The position numbers and the translations under genes were made by a program. The notes beneath the pieces are model-generated. The model searched no databases. It worked only from the letters and a program-made list of their open reading frames with translations, and had not been told where the DNA came from. A stretch of 64,000 bases of DNA from an uncultured Bacteroidales bacterium (GTDB lineage: Bacteria; Bacteroidota; Bacteroidia; Bacteroidales; UBA11471), in NCBI GenBank assembly GCA_947589325.1, contig CANQAM010000006.1:40207-104206 (forward strand). The letters are read 5' to 3'. Positions 26,377 through 35,434 of the stretch are shown piece after piece. The first letter of the stretch is position 1. Each line of letters starts with the position of its first letter.

Positions 26377-27810
26377 ATGAAACATTTTCAAATTTGTCTG
26401 TATGCCGCGCTTTTCTCCTTGACGTTGTACGGTTGCAGCGACGACACCGAAATGGATATTTTCGACGTTTCCGTCCCCGACGGTTATGCCCTTTCGGCAG
26501 GAACCTCGACGATATTCCTCAATTCGTCGAAAGCCTTTGATACGCCGGCCGACTGGGTGTCGGGCGCTTTCGCCACGCGCTTCAACCGCGGCGACCGCCT
26601 CTACGACGATGTGCGTACCGGCAGCAGCGGTTACGGCGGCGGGCTCGGTCCTGTCTATGCCGGATATTCCTGCGGAAGCTGTCACCGGAATGCCGGCCGT
26701 ACCAAGCCCTCGCTGTGGAGCGAAGGCGGTTCGGGCAGTACGGGCTTCTCGTCGATGCTGGTTTACATCACTCGCAAAAACGGCGCATTCTTTCAGGACT
26801 ACGGTCGTGTGCTGCACGATCAGGCTATCTACGGCGTGCAGCCCGAAGGCAAACTTTCGGTAACGTACACATACGAAACGTTCTCTTTCCCCGACGGCGA
26901 TACCTATGAATTGTGCGCCCCTTCCTATACGATAACGGAGTGGTATGCCGACAGCATCAAGCCCGAAGACCTTTTCTGCTCCGTGCGCATACCTTTGCGT
27001 CATGTCGGTCTCGGACAGATGATGTCGCTCGACCCGCACGAAATAGAGCAGCTTGCCGCCCGCAGCAACTACCCCGAATACGGTATCAGCGGTCGTTGCA
27101 ACTACATCAGCGAGCGGGGAGTAACCTCGCTGGGGCTGTCGGGCAACAAGGCGCAGCACGCCGACCTCACCGTCGAACTCGGCTTTTCGAGCGATATGGG
27201 CGTTACCAACAGCCGCTACCCCGAAGAAATCTGCGAGGGTCAGTTGCAGATGAGTCAGGGGAGCATGATGGGGCTTGCATACGACCGGCTCGATATTTCC
27301 ACCGGCGATATGGAAGATGTCGATCTCTATATGCAGAGTCTCGGTGTGCCGGCTCGCCGCAATATCGACGACCCGAAGGTGATGCAGGGCGAAGAGAATT
27401 TCTATCGCGCCAAGTGTCACCTTTGCCATACCCCCACGCTGCATACCCGTCCGCGCGGTTCGGTGCTGCTCAACAATACGCAGCTCTCGTGGTTAGGCAG
27501 CCAGACCATACACCCGTACAGCGATTTTCTGCTGCACGATATGGGCTCCGAAATCATGGGAGTCGGACTTAACGACAATTATGTCAGCGGATTGGCTCGC
27601 GGCAATGAGTGGCGCACCACGCCGCTTTGGGGCATCGGGTTACAGGAGAAAGCAAACGGGCACACCTATTTTCATCACGACGGGCGCGCCCGCAATTTCG
27701 TCGAAGCCATCATGTGGCACGGGGGCGAGGGCGAAGCCTCCAAAAACATTTTCAAAAACATGAGCCGCGACGACCGCGACGCGCTTATCGCATTCTTAAA
27801 TTCCTTATAA
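26377..27810 (+). CDS. Di-heme c-type lipoprotein, DUF1111 (DHOR) family
   Basis: A 477-residue exported protein with lipobox LTLYGC (C20). There are two heme c attachment sites: CGSCH at 99-103 and CHLCH at 347-351. The C-terminal half holds the DUF1111 pattern (PLWGIGL, FHHDGRARNFVEAIMWHGGEG). This family, called di-heme oxidoreductase-like, is related to di-heme peroxidases (MauG/CcpA) and is often encoded next to imelysins. The reaction is not established; ferrous iron oxidation or electron transfer fits the context. Hemes would be attached in the periplasm, presumably by the CcsBA protein encoded at 33.1 kb. Porin genes flank the imelysin/di-heme pair. Confidence 0.93.
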   Translation: MKHFQICLYAALFSLTLYGCSDDTEMDIFDVSVPDGYALSAGTSTIFLNSSKAFDTPADWVSGAFATRFNRGDRLYDDVRTGSSGYGGGLGPVYAGYSCGSCHRNAGRTKPSLWSEGGSGSTGFSSMLVYITRKNGAFFQDYGRVLHDQAIYGVQPEGKLSVTYTYETFSFPDGDTYELCAPSYTITEWYADSIKPEDLFCSVRIPLRHVGLGQMMSLDPHEIEQLAARSNYPEYGISGRCNYISERGVTSLGLSGNKAQHADLTVELGFSSDMGVTNSRYPEEICEGQLQMSQGSMMGLAYDRLDISTGDMEDVDLYMQSLGVPARRNIDDPKVMQGEENFYRAKCHLCHTPTLHTRPRGSVLLNNTQLSWLGSQTIHPYSDFLLHDMGSEIMGVGLNDNYVSGLARGNEWRTTPLWGIGLQEKANGHTYFHHDGRARNFVEAIMWHGGEGEASKNIFKNMSRDDRDALIAFLNSL

Positions 27811-27835
27811 TCATCACACACTACAACTTCAAATT

Positions 27836-29047
27836 ATGAAAAAAGCAATCTTATCCGTACTCCTGATGTTGTCGCCGCTGGCGGGCATGGCGCAGTACGA
27901 AGCCGACACCGAAAACGGTATCGTTTCGTTGGCGGGGAGAGAGGGTTTCACGTGGAAATCGAAAAAAGGCGATTTCGTTTTCAAACCCTATCTGCTCGTG
28001 CAGGCAGGCGCCCATGTAAACTATTACGACGACGAAGGTCTCGACAAAGCCTACAATCAGGACAACGTGGCGAATACCGGCTTTTCCGTTCCCTACGCCG
28101 TTTTGGGTTTTACCGGAAAAGCCTTCGGAAAACTTACGTACAATCTTTCTATCAATGCCGCCGCTTCGGGGGCCGCCATATTGCAGCAGGCTTGGTTCGA
28201 CGTGCAGATTAAAAAGAGCTTTGCCGTGCGGGTCGGAAAATTCAAGACCCCTTTTGCCCATGCCTACATGACGACGCTCGGCGAAACGCTGCTGCCCGTG
28301 ATACCCGTGTCGCTCACCGCGCCGGTCATCATGCCGTATTCGCTCAACGCCGTGTCGCCCAACATCGCTACGGGATTCGACATCGGCCTCGAATTTCACG
28401 GTTCGGTGCGGGAGCAGTTCAACTACGAAGTCGGCATTTTCAACGGCACCGGCTCGTCGCTTAACATCGCTTCCAAAACGCTGAGCGACGATTGGCACAT
28501 TCCCTCGCTGCTCTATGCCGCCCGCCTTACCTACACGCCGAAAGGCACGATGCCTTCGACGCAGGGCAGCCCCTATATGCTGCACGAGGATAAGATTTTG
28601 CTCGGCGTTTCCGGGTCGCTCAATGTCGAAAGCGAAAACGAAAGTACCAACGATGCCCGCGCCGGCGTAGAGTTTGCCTATCTGAAAAATCGTCTTTACA
28701 TCGGCGCCGAATTTTACTATATGCACGTGGGGTTCACCCGCCGGCAGAAAATCGATGAGGCATACAACTATTGGGGCGCATACGCCCAAGCGGGATATTT
28801 CGTATTGAAAACCATGCAGATAGCTGCCCGTTACGATTTCTTCAACCGCAACGGCACCGGCACTGACGGTTTTCTCAATATGCCTGCCGTAGGGTTGAAT
28901 TATTTTTTCCCGAAGTGCAATTTGAAGTTGCAGGCGATGTACCAGTTTATCGGTCGCACGGGGCACAAAACGCAGCTCGACCGCGACAACGACGATTTGG
29001 GGCTGGCGATGCACTCCGGCACGCTCTTGCTGCAATACACCTTTTGA
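27836..29047 (+). CDS. Second outer-membrane porin, OprO/OprP-like
   Basis: A 403-residue outer-membrane protein with signal peptide 1-19 (ending GMAQ). The barrel strands fit the phosphate-selective porin O/P group: VQAGAHVNYYDDEG, AWFDVQIKKSFAVRVGKFKTPF, FNYEVGIFNG. It ends in a terminal aromatic (LLQYTF), the usual BAM recognition end. It differs clearly in sequence from the first porin of the operon, so it is not a recent tandem copy. It lies 25 bases after the di-heme gene and 15 before the cytochrome lipoprotein. Substrate unknown. Confidence 0.85.
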   Translation: MKKAILSVLLMLSPLAGMAQYEADTENGIVSLAGREGFTWKSKKGDFVFKPYLLVQAGAHVNYYDDEGLDKAYNQDNVANTGFSVPYAVLGFTGKAFGKLTYNLSINAAASGAAILQQAWFDVQIKKSFAVRVGKFKTPFAHAYMTTLGETLLPVIPVSLTAPVIMPYSLNAVSPNIATGFDIGLEFHGSVREQFNYEVGIFNGTGSSLNIASKTLSDDWHIPSLLYAARLTYTPKGTMPSTQGSPYMLHEDKILLGVSGSLNVESENESTNDARAGVEFAYLKNRLYIGAEFYYMHVGFTRRQKIDEAYNYWGAYAQAGYFVLKTMQIAARYDFFNRNGTGTDGFLNMPAVGLNYFFPKCNLKLQAMYQFIGRTGHKTQLDRDNDDLGLAMHSGTLLLQYTF

Positions 29048-29062
29048 CGGGGAGGCGGAGGT

Positions 29063-29776
29063 ATGAAGAAGTTTTTGATTCTCTGCGCTTTTGCATGGGT
29101 CGCGACGTTGCCGGCGTGCGACGACGGACCTGTATATGAAGACGCGGCTGCCGCTTCTCCCGATGGAATCACGTTGCGTTTGACGGGAAACCTGCAAGGC
29201 ATCGAAAGTTGGTCGGAGGAATACAGCGTCGTGGCGGCAGGCTTCGGCGAATCCGATTATGCCGTCATTTCCCGAAAGATTACGCCGGACTCCGACGGCG
29301 AGGTGTCGCTCGTCTTGACCGGAATCGGCAGCGAGGTGAAACGATTGGAGCTTTGCGTCATCAACCGCTTGCGCAAGCGTATCGTTTCGTTTACGTCGGT
29401 CGATTGCTCTGTTGCCTCCGAGCGGGTGGATATGGAGGTCGGTACGCTCGACGTCTCCATGTTCCGCGCCATACAGCAAAACATATTTGATGCTTATTGC
29501 ATACAGTGTCACGGCGGCAGCGCCATGGCGGGGGCGGGGCTGCATCTGACCGAAGGCCGCAGCTACGAGGCATTGGTGAATATGCCTTCGACGAAATCGT
29601 CCGACGGCGCGCTGCTCGTACAGCCTTTCGATGTGGCGAACAGCTTTCTGCATACGACGCTCAATACCGATATTTCCTTGACGCAAAACTGGCGCATGGA
29701 CCATGTGAATATGGTGCAGTTTCCCGACCTGCTTGCCCTGCTCGACGACTGGATTGCCGCCGGAGCCGGTAAATGA
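29063..29776 (+). CDS. c-type cytochrome lipoprotein
   Basis: A 237-residue lipoprotein with lipobox ATLPAC (C19). An N-terminal beta-rich part covers about 30-130, followed by one heme site CIQCH at 146-150 in a domain reminiscent of Planctomycete-type cytochrome c (FDAYCIQCHGG…GLHLTEGRSYEALVN). A methionine-rich segment (MDHVNMVQF) near the end could supply the distal ligand. It is a likely electron carrier at the outer membrane or periplasm for the di-heme protein upstream. The start is preceded by an unusually purine-rich GGGGAGGCGGAGG, a strong Shine-Dalgarno-like stretch for this phylum. Confidence 0.85.
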   Translation: MKKFLILCAFAWVATLPACDDGPVYEDAAAASPDGITLRLTGNLQGIESWSEEYSVVAAGFGESDYAVISRKITPDSDGEVSLVLTGIGSEVKRLELCVINRLRKRIVSFTSVDCSVASERVDMEVGTLDVSMFRAIQQNIFDAYCIQCHGGSAMAGAGLHLTEGRSYEALVNMPSTKSSDGALLVQPFDVANSFLHTTLNTDISLTQNWRMDHVNMVQFPDLLALLDDWIAAGAGK

Positions 29777-29791
29777 TAAAAACGAAAAAGT

Positions 29792-31057
29792 ATGAACGAA
29801 TATACGACATTGAATCTGAACGACGGAAAAGTAACGGCGGAATTGAGCTGCTTTGCCCCGTCGGGGAAAGTGGGCGAATACCATACCCTGCTGCATATCA
29901 TCGACAAAGACGCCTCTTTTGCCGAACAGGCGGCGATGCTGTTCGCCGCCTTGCGCGAGATGTTCGCCGGCGAGCGGCTGCGGGCTGTGCGACCGGTATT
30001 CAAACGCTATTTTCTCAGCGATGTAACCAATCAGTACGAGGCGGTGAAAACCGCCGAAGAATCGTTGCCGGAGCCGCTGCGCAGCGCGGCTGCCTATGTC
30101 GGACAGCCCCCGCTCGACGGCAGCAAGCTCTCGTTATGGCTCTATGCCGTGAAGGGCGCCGACGTGTACAACGAACGCTATGCCCTGCGTCCCGACCGGC
30201 AGCTTTGGCAGGAAAAACAGTCGGAGCTGAAAGACAATCCCGCTTCGGGTGAAACCCTCCGCACGACCGAATATTCCGAACTCGACACCGTCGTGCGCCA
30301 CAACGGCTACACCCACTACTGGACGGGCGGGTTGGAGTGCCGTGAAGGCGATTCCTCCTACCAGACCATGTATCTGCTCAACGGCTACGAGGAGCGCCTG
30401 CGCAACCTCGGTTGTACGCTGGCGGACAACTGCGTCCGCACGTGGTTTCTCGTGCAGAATGTAGATGTGAATTACATCGGGGTGGTCAAAGCCCGCAAAG
30501 CCAATTTCGCAGGGCAGGGGCTTACCGAGAAAACGCACTATATCGCCAGCACCGGCATCGAGGGAAAAAGCGCCGACGCCCGCACGTCGGTGCATCTCGA
30601 CGCCTATGCCGTGAAGGGGTTGGGAGCGGCGCAGCAGCAATACCTTTATGCGCCGACGCATCTCAATCCCACGTATGAATACGGCGTAACTTTCGAGCGG
30701 GGCACGCGGGTCGCGTACGGCGACCGCAGCCACCTCTACATCAGCGGCACGGCAAGCATCGACAACAAAGGCAAGGTGCTCTATGCCGGCGACGTCGAAG
30801 CCCAGACCCGCCGTATGTGGGAGAATGTGGAAAAACTTCTCGAAGAGGGCGGCGCCGCTTTCGACGATGTGGTGCAGATGTTGATATACCTGCGCGACGG
30901 TGCCGACTATGCGACCGTGCAGGCTCTTTACGAACGTCGTTTTCCGCACACGCCGAAACTCTTTGTGCTTGCGTCCGTGTGCCGTCCTGCGTGGCTTATC
31001 GAAATGGAGTGCATCGCGCTCAAACGGGAGTCCAATCCCGAATATCGGGAATTTTGA
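29792..31057 (+). CDS. Long Rid (YjgF)-family protein, chorismatase-like two-domain form
   Basis: A 421-residue cytoplasmic protein with no signal. The C-terminal 130 residues (about 285-415) are a Rid/YjgF/UK114 domain: LYISGTASIDNKGKVLYAGDVEAQ-type strand, a central helix EEGGAAFDDVVQMLIYLRD, and a final MECIAL strand. Residues 1-270 resemble the N-terminal part of two-domain Rid proteins such as FkbO/Hyg5-type chorismatases (TWFLVQNVDVNYIGVVKARK, LTEKTHYIASTGIEG). Plain Rid proteins deaminate reactive imines; chorismatases hydrolyse chorismate. I infer the second possibility from architecture only. It is the last gene of the porin–imelysin–cytochrome operon, 15 bases after the cytochrome lipoprotein, and the only one without an export signal. 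Confidence 0.75.
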   Translation: MNEYTTLNLNDGKVTAELSCFAPSGKVGEYHTLLHIIDKDASFAEQAAMLFAALREMFAGERLRAVRPVFKRYFLSDVTNQYEAVKTAEESLPEPLRSAAAYVGQPPLDGSKLSLWLYAVKGADVYNERYALRPDRQLWQEKQSELKDNPASGETLRTTEYSELDTVVRHNGYTHYWTGGLECREGDSSYQTMYLLNGYEERLRNLGCTLADNCVRTWFLVQNVDVNYIGVVKARKANFAGQGLTEKTHYIASTGIEGKSADARTSVHLDAYAVKGLGAAQQQYLYAPTHLNPTYEYGVTFERGTRVAYGDRSHLYISGTASIDNKGKVLYAGDVEAQTRRMWENVEKLLEEGGAAFDDVVQMLIYLRDGADYATVQALYERRFPHTPKLFVLASVCRPAWLIEMECIALKRESNPEYREF

Positions 31058-31073
31058 AAAAGAAATAAAAAAC

Positions 31074-31112
31074 AAGGGGCGTTTCCCTTGAAGGAAAAGA
31101 ACGCCCCTTTCT
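31074..31112. terminator. Bidirectional terminator between the Rid gene and oadA
   Basis: Ten-base stem AAGGGGCGTT (31074-31083) pairs with 31100-31109. An inner TTCCCTT/AAGGAA pairing extends the hairpin. T-rich sequence follows on the plus strand; the minus-strand oadA stop is at 31131. Confidence 0.82.
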
Positions 31113-31130
31113 ATGTATATGAACAGGGTT

Positions 31131-32978
31131 TTACGGTACGATTTCCACAAGGGGAACGTCGGCGAGAACGGACTCGCCCGCTTCCACGAAAACTTGTCGT
31201 ATCGTGCCCGAACATTCAGCCGAGATGGAATTTTCCATTTTCATCGCTTCGAGGACGATGACCTCTTGGCGCGCTTCCACTTTGTCGCCTGCCTTTACCC
31301 GTACTTCCAACACGCGACCCGGCAGCGGCGCATCGACGGTGGTGCCGATAATCGGCAGCCACTCTTTCTTCGGGGCGGCAGCCGCCTCCGCCTCCGCTTT
31401 CTTTTCGGCATGATAGGCGGCTGTTTTCTGATTGGCGAGGAAGGTCGTGGCGACCGCAGGGAAAAGTTCGAGCAGCAAAACTTCCTTCTCGTCGGCGGCA
31501 AGTTTGATGCCGCCTGCCTGTTCGAGTTCGGGGTTGGGCTGCATTTGGTAGTGGGAGGTGTCGTAGGGCGTTTCTTCCCGCACGCCGCAGATTTTGAATC
31601 GGAAATCCGGCGATATTTCCACCGGCGTATGCCCGTATTCCCCTTTTACCAGACTGACGAATTGCGAACTTTTGGTGGTGTACATCGGGCGTCCCGCTTT
31701 TTCATCGAGCGCGCAGCTCACGGCTTGTGCGCCGACGATTTGCGACGTCGGCGTTACCAGCGGCGGCAGACCGGCAGAGAGGCGCACGCTCGGTATCAGC
31801 TCCATGGCGCGCGGCAAAATTTCTTCGGCTTTCAGCTGTTTGAGTTGGGCAACCATGTTCGAGTACATACCGCCCGGAATTTCAGCCTCTTGCACAAGCC
31901 GGTTGGGCGCGGGGAATCCGAAGTACGCCTCGATGGCTTGGGCGGCATAGAGCAGTGTGTCGAAGTCGTCGTTTTGAACGGCGGTTATGGCGCGGTCGAG
32001 CAGCTTGTCCACTTCGTCGGGCACCTTGTCGGTCGCTGGGTCGAATGCTTTGGGCGACGCCTTTTCTTCGCCGAATACCGAGAGGTTGAGTTCCGTGCGA
32101 ATCGTGCGGAGCTGTTCGTTGATTTTGGAAACGGCATTCATATTCACTCCGAGTTCGATGCCGAGTTTCCGGCAGAAGATATAGACGAGTTCCAAAGCCG
32201 GTGCACCCGTGCCGTCGCCGAACCACCAGCAGTTGGTATCTACGATGTCGGCGCCGGCGGCTATCGCGGCATACACCGATGCCAGTCCGTAGCCCGGCGT
32301 ACAGTGGGTATGGAAGTCGATAGGAAGGGATATGGTCTGTTTCAATTTCCGTATAAGCGAGCTTACGCGGTGCGGCGGAATAAGTCCCGACATATCTTTT
32401 ATGGAAATCATATCGGCGCCGAGAGCGGCGAGCTGCTGCGCTTTTTCCACGAAATAGCTGTCGGTGAACACAGGCGCCGGATTCTTTTTTCCGCGCAGTT
32501 TATCCCAGAATCCTATTTCGGGATATTTGGGATCGACTGTGTAGCAGACGGCACAGTCGGCAATGCCGCCGTATTTCTTCACATACTTGATAGTCGATTT
32601 CACATTCTCCATATCGTTCAGACAGTCGAAGATGCGCATGATGCCCACGCCGCTTTCGATAGCGTTGCGGCAGAATCCCTCGATGATTTCGTCGGTGTAG
32701 GGCGCGTAGCCGAAAAGGTTTCTTCCGCGCGAGAGGGCGGTGAGTTTCGATACGCTGCCGACGGCGCGGTAGATAGTTTCGAGGCGCGTCCACGGATTCT
32801 CGTTCAGATAACGCATGGTCGAGTCGGGCACAGCTCCGCCCCACACTTCCAGTGCGTAAAAGTTCGCCTCTTTGTAGAAAGGAAGGCAGCGGTCTATTTG
32901 TGCTTGGGTCATGCGGGTCGCAAACGACGATTGCTGCCCGTCGCGCATAGTCAGGTCGCGAATTTTCAACGTTTTCAT
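31131..32978 (-). CDS. oadA: Oxaloacetate decarboxylase alpha / pyruvate carboxylase subunit B
   Basis: A 615-residue biotin-dependent carboxyltransferase. An N-terminal HMGL-like TIM barrel (about 1-300) carries LTMRDGQQS at 9-17 and the active-site lysine in SIKDMSG; a PYC_OADA middle domain covers about 310-480. A biotinyl carrier domain lies at the C-terminus with EAMKMEN, the lysine being the biotin site. It moves CO2 between oxaloacetate or pyruvate and biotin. Membrane OadB and OadG are not adjacent, so the sodium-pump form versus a soluble carboxylase cannot be decided here. BirA at 17.5-18.2 kb would biotinylate it. It is a single minus-strand gene; the 163-base gap to ccsBA holds a short tandem repeat. 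Confidence 0.92.
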   Translation of the reverse strand: MKTLKIRDLTMRDGQQSSFATRMTQAQIDRCLPFYKEANFYALEVWGGAVPDSTMRYLNENPWTRLETIYRAVGSVSKLTALSRGRNLFGYAPYTDEIIEGFCRNAIESGVGIMRIFDCLNDMENVKSTIKYVKKYGGIADCAVCYTVDPKYPEIGFWDKLRGKKNPAPVFTDSYFVEKAQQLAALGADMISIKDMSGLIPPHRVSSLIRKLKQTISLPIDFHTHCTPGYGLASVYAAIAAGADIVDTNCWWFGDGTGAPALELVYIFCRKLGIELGVNMNAVSKINEQLRTIRTELNLSVFGEEKASPKAFDPATDKVPDEVDKLLDRAITAVQNDDFDTLLYAAQAIEAYFGFPAPNRLVQEAEIPGGMYSNMVAQLKQLKAEEILPRAMELIPSVRLSAGLPPLVTPTSQIVGAQAVSCALDEKAGRPMYTTKSSQFVSLVKGEYGHTPVEISPDFRFKICGVREETPYDTSHYQMQPNPELEQAGGIKLAADEKEVLLLELFPAVATTFLANQKTAAYHAEKKAEAEAAAAPKKEWLPIIGTTVDAPLPGRVLEVRVKAGDKVEARQEVIVLEAMKMENSISAECSGTIRQVFVEAGESVLADVPLVEIVP

Positions 32979-32980
32979 AG

Positions 32981-33000
32981 GTTAGGTTTGGTTAGGTTTG
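32981..33000 (+). repeat. Two tandem copies of a 10-base unit upstream of oadA
   Basis: GTTAGGTTTG occurs twice in perfect tandem immediately upstream of the oadA start (ATG at 32978 on the minus strand), so it lies in the probable leader. The minus strand reads CAAACCTAAC twice. Possible regulatory or slippage-prone site; function not shown. Confidence 0.6.
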
Positions 33001-33141
33001 TGTCGGGTAAAGATAAGAAACAAAATCAGAATACAAGTATCGGAAACGAAAAATTTTGTCTTTGCATGAAAATTTTTCCGATCGATTTCTCCCTCTGGAA
33101 AAAATGCTGTTTTATAAAATGTTTTGAATGAGAAAAATATC

Positions 33142-35334
33142 ATGGAAAAGATTGTGCGGCGAATACTTTTGGTTTTGACGGCGGTGCTTTTGCTCGTGTT
33201 GTCGGCAGCCACTTTTTTTGAAAAATACAGGGGAACCGATTGGGTGAATAATACCGTTTACGGCACGATGTGGTTTGCCTTGTTGTGGGCGCTGCTTGCC
33301 GTGTCGGGGGTGTGGCTACTCTGCCGCCGGTGGCGGTGCATACGTCCGGCGGTCATGCTGCTGCATCTGGCGTTTGTCGTCATGTTGGCGGGAGCGCTGC
33401 TCACGCGGCTTACTGCCGAGCGGGGCATGCTGCATCTGAAAGTCGGCGTACCCGTCGATGATTCGCGCACGACGGCGCATCTGCCTTTCAGCGTAACCCT
33501 GCAACGCTTCGATATACGGTATTATCGCGGGACGAACGCCCCGTCCGACTTTGTATCGGCGATAACGATTTCGCTGCCTTCGGGCAAGATGCTTCCGGCG
33601 CAGGTGTCGATGAACGACATCGCCGTGTGCGGCGGGTGGCGCTTTTATCAGTCGTCGTTCGACGACGACGGACAGGGAAGTTGGCTTTCTCTCAACCGCG
33701 ATGTATTCGGTATTCCCGTAACTTATGCGGGATATGTCTTGTTGTTTTTCGCCTTTGCCGCTTTGCTGTTCGACCCGCATGGCCGTTTCCGTCGTCTGGC
33801 GCGGCGCATTTCCCGACCTGCGGCGGTGCTGCTTTTGCTCTTGCCTATCGCGAATGTCGCCGCCGCGCCCACTTCGCTTTCTCGTGCCGATGCGGCGGCG
33901 CTCGGGCAGGTGCAGGTGTTGTTCGGCGACCGTGTGGCTCCCTTGCAGACGCTCGCTATCGATTTTACACGCAAACTTTCAGGTGATGATTCGTATCGGG
34001 GAATGACAGCCGAACAGGTGTTCGCCGGTTGGCTTTTCTATCCGCAGGAGTGGCAGTACGAACCCATGATACGTGTCAAGAGCCGTGCCATGCAGGAGTT
34101 TTTAGGGGTCGGAAAGTATGCTTCTTTTATCGACTTTTTCGATGCCGGTAAACAGTATCGCTTGGAACCTTATCTCCGCAAGGCGTATGCCGATGCCGGC
34201 AATGATGCGTGGAACAAGGCGGTGTGCGAAGCCGACGAAAAGGTGCAGCTCGTACTCATGCAGCAGCAAGGCGCCTTGTTGGCGGTATTTCCTTTTGCCG
34301 ACGGCGGACGCATGACGTGGCACACGCCGGTCGATGCCGTTTCCGATTCGGTGGCGGTGGAATACCGTTGGATTGCGCAGGGACTTTTCCCGTTGATGTA
34401 CACCGCGTTGCAGGAGGGCGACACGGCGCGTCTGCATGCGGCGATAGCGGGCTTGAAACGCTTTCAGCGGCAGACGGGCGGCGACACCGTTTTGTCCGAC
34501 GCCGAAATGGCGGCGGAGCGCCTTTACAATGCTGTGCCGTTTACCTCGCTTCTTTTCATGTCGGAATTGACGTTGGGATTTCTCGCCTTTGCTTTTTATT
34601 TTCTCTTTTTCCGTCGGGGCGGTCGCGTGTGCCGTGCGGTCGATGCCGTCTTTGTCGGTTGTTTTGTATTGGCGTTTCTCGTCTTGACGGGTGCCGTCGC
34701 CCTGCGCACCTGCATCGGCGGGCGGCTGCCGTTGGGCAATGCTTACGAAACGATGCTGTCGTTGGCGTGGTTCGTCATGCTGTTTACGCTCTTGCTGCGA
34801 CGACGGGTGCGGTGGGTGCTGCCGTTCGGTTTTCTTTTGTCGGGCTTCGCCCTGCTCGTCTGCCATATCTGGCAGATGGACCCGCAAATCACCCCGTTGA
34901 TGCCGGTGCTTTCGTCGCCGCTGTTGAGTATTCATGTAAGCTGCATCATGGCGGCGTATGCGCTGCTTTCGGTGCTCTCTCTCAACAGTGCGGTCGCGCT
35001 CTGTCTTCCGCCGGCGTCGGCGATGGCACGGCAGCAAACCCTGCTGGGACGTTTCCTGCTCTATCCGGCGTTGTTCCTGCTGACGGCAGGCATATTTATC
35101 GGGGCGGTGTGGGCGAATGTCTCTTGGGGGACGTATTGGAGTTGGGATCCCAAAGAGGTATGGGCGCTTATCACCTTATTGGTCTATGCTTTTCCGCTGC
35201 ACGACAGGCTCTTGCCGCTCTTTCGGCGCCCGCGTTTTTTCCATGCCTTTCTGGCGGCGGCATTCATCGCCGTGCTGATGACTTATTTCGGTGTCAATTA
35301 TTTTCTCGGCGGACTTCACAGTTATGCCGATTAG
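33142..35334 (+). CDS. ccsBA: Fused CcsB-CcsA (ResB/ResC) cytochrome c synthetase, system II
   Basis: A 730-residue inner-membrane protein. The N-terminal half is ResB-like (helices about 5-25, 40-60, 75-95, then a periplasmic segment and another helix near 195-215). The C-terminal half (about 470-730) is CcsA-like, with several helices and the heme-handling WWD-type motif WGTYWSWDPKE. It exports heme and attaches it to CxxCH motifs of periplasmic cytochromes c. The start was set at ATG 33142; a TTG six codons earlier is possible but less likely. The di-heme and cytochrome lipoproteins at 26-30 kb are plausible clients. The large middle periplasmic part is typical of Bacteroidetes fusions. 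Confidence 0.9.
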   Translation: MEKIVRRILLVLTAVLLLVLSAATFFEKYRGTDWVNNTVYGTMWFALLWALLAVSGVWLLCRRWRCIRPAVMLLHLAFVVMLAGALLTRLTAERGMLHLKVGVPVDDSRTTAHLPFSVTLQRFDIRYYRGTNAPSDFVSAITISLPSGKMLPAQVSMNDIAVCGGWRFYQSSFDDDGQGSWLSLNRDVFGIPVTYAGYVLLFFAFAALLFDPHGRFRRLARRISRPAAVLLLLLPIANVAAAPTSLSRADAAALGQVQVLFGDRVAPLQTLAIDFTRKLSGDDSYRGMTAEQVFAGWLFYPQEWQYEPMIRVKSRAMQEFLGVGKYASFIDFFDAGKQYRLEPYLRKAYADAGNDAWNKAVCEADEKVQLVLMQQQGALLAVFPFADGGRMTWHTPVDAVSDSVAVEYRWIAQGLFPLMYTALQEGDTARLHAAIAGLKRFQRQTGGDTVLSDAEMAAERLYNAVPFTSLLFMSELTLGFLAFAFYFLFFRRGGRVCRAVDAVFVGCFVLAFLVLTGAVALRTCIGGRLPLGNAYETMLSLAWFVMLFTLLLRRRVRWVLPFGFLLSGFALLVCHIWQMDPQITPLMPVLSSPLLSIHVSCIMAAYALLSVLSLNSAVALCLPPASAMARQQTLLGRFLLYPALFLLTAGIFIGAVWANVSWGTYWSWDPKEVWALITLLVYAFPLHDRLLPLFRRPRFFHAFLAAAFIAVLMTYFGVNYFLGGLHSYAD

Positions 35335-35401
35335 GATAAAAAAAACGGAAAAACGTACAAATTTTCGGGTTTTTATCTTTTCATGTAGAAAGACGATGCA
35401 A

Positions 35402-35409
35402 TAATTTTG
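35402..35409 (+). promoter_or_regulatory. Putative -7 element for the RND efflux operon
   Basis: TAATTTTG is an exact TAnnTTTG match, 26 bases before the ATG at 35435. No exact -33 TTTG at the expected spacing. Confidence 0.45.
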
Positions 35410-35434
35410 CGTCCGAATAAATCATTGACAAGTA

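Noticed and set aside
31113..33131. 672-codon plus-strand frame over oadA
   Set aside because: OadA on the minus strand has active-site and biotin motifs; the plus frame is Phe/Arg/His-rich and overlaps a terminator.
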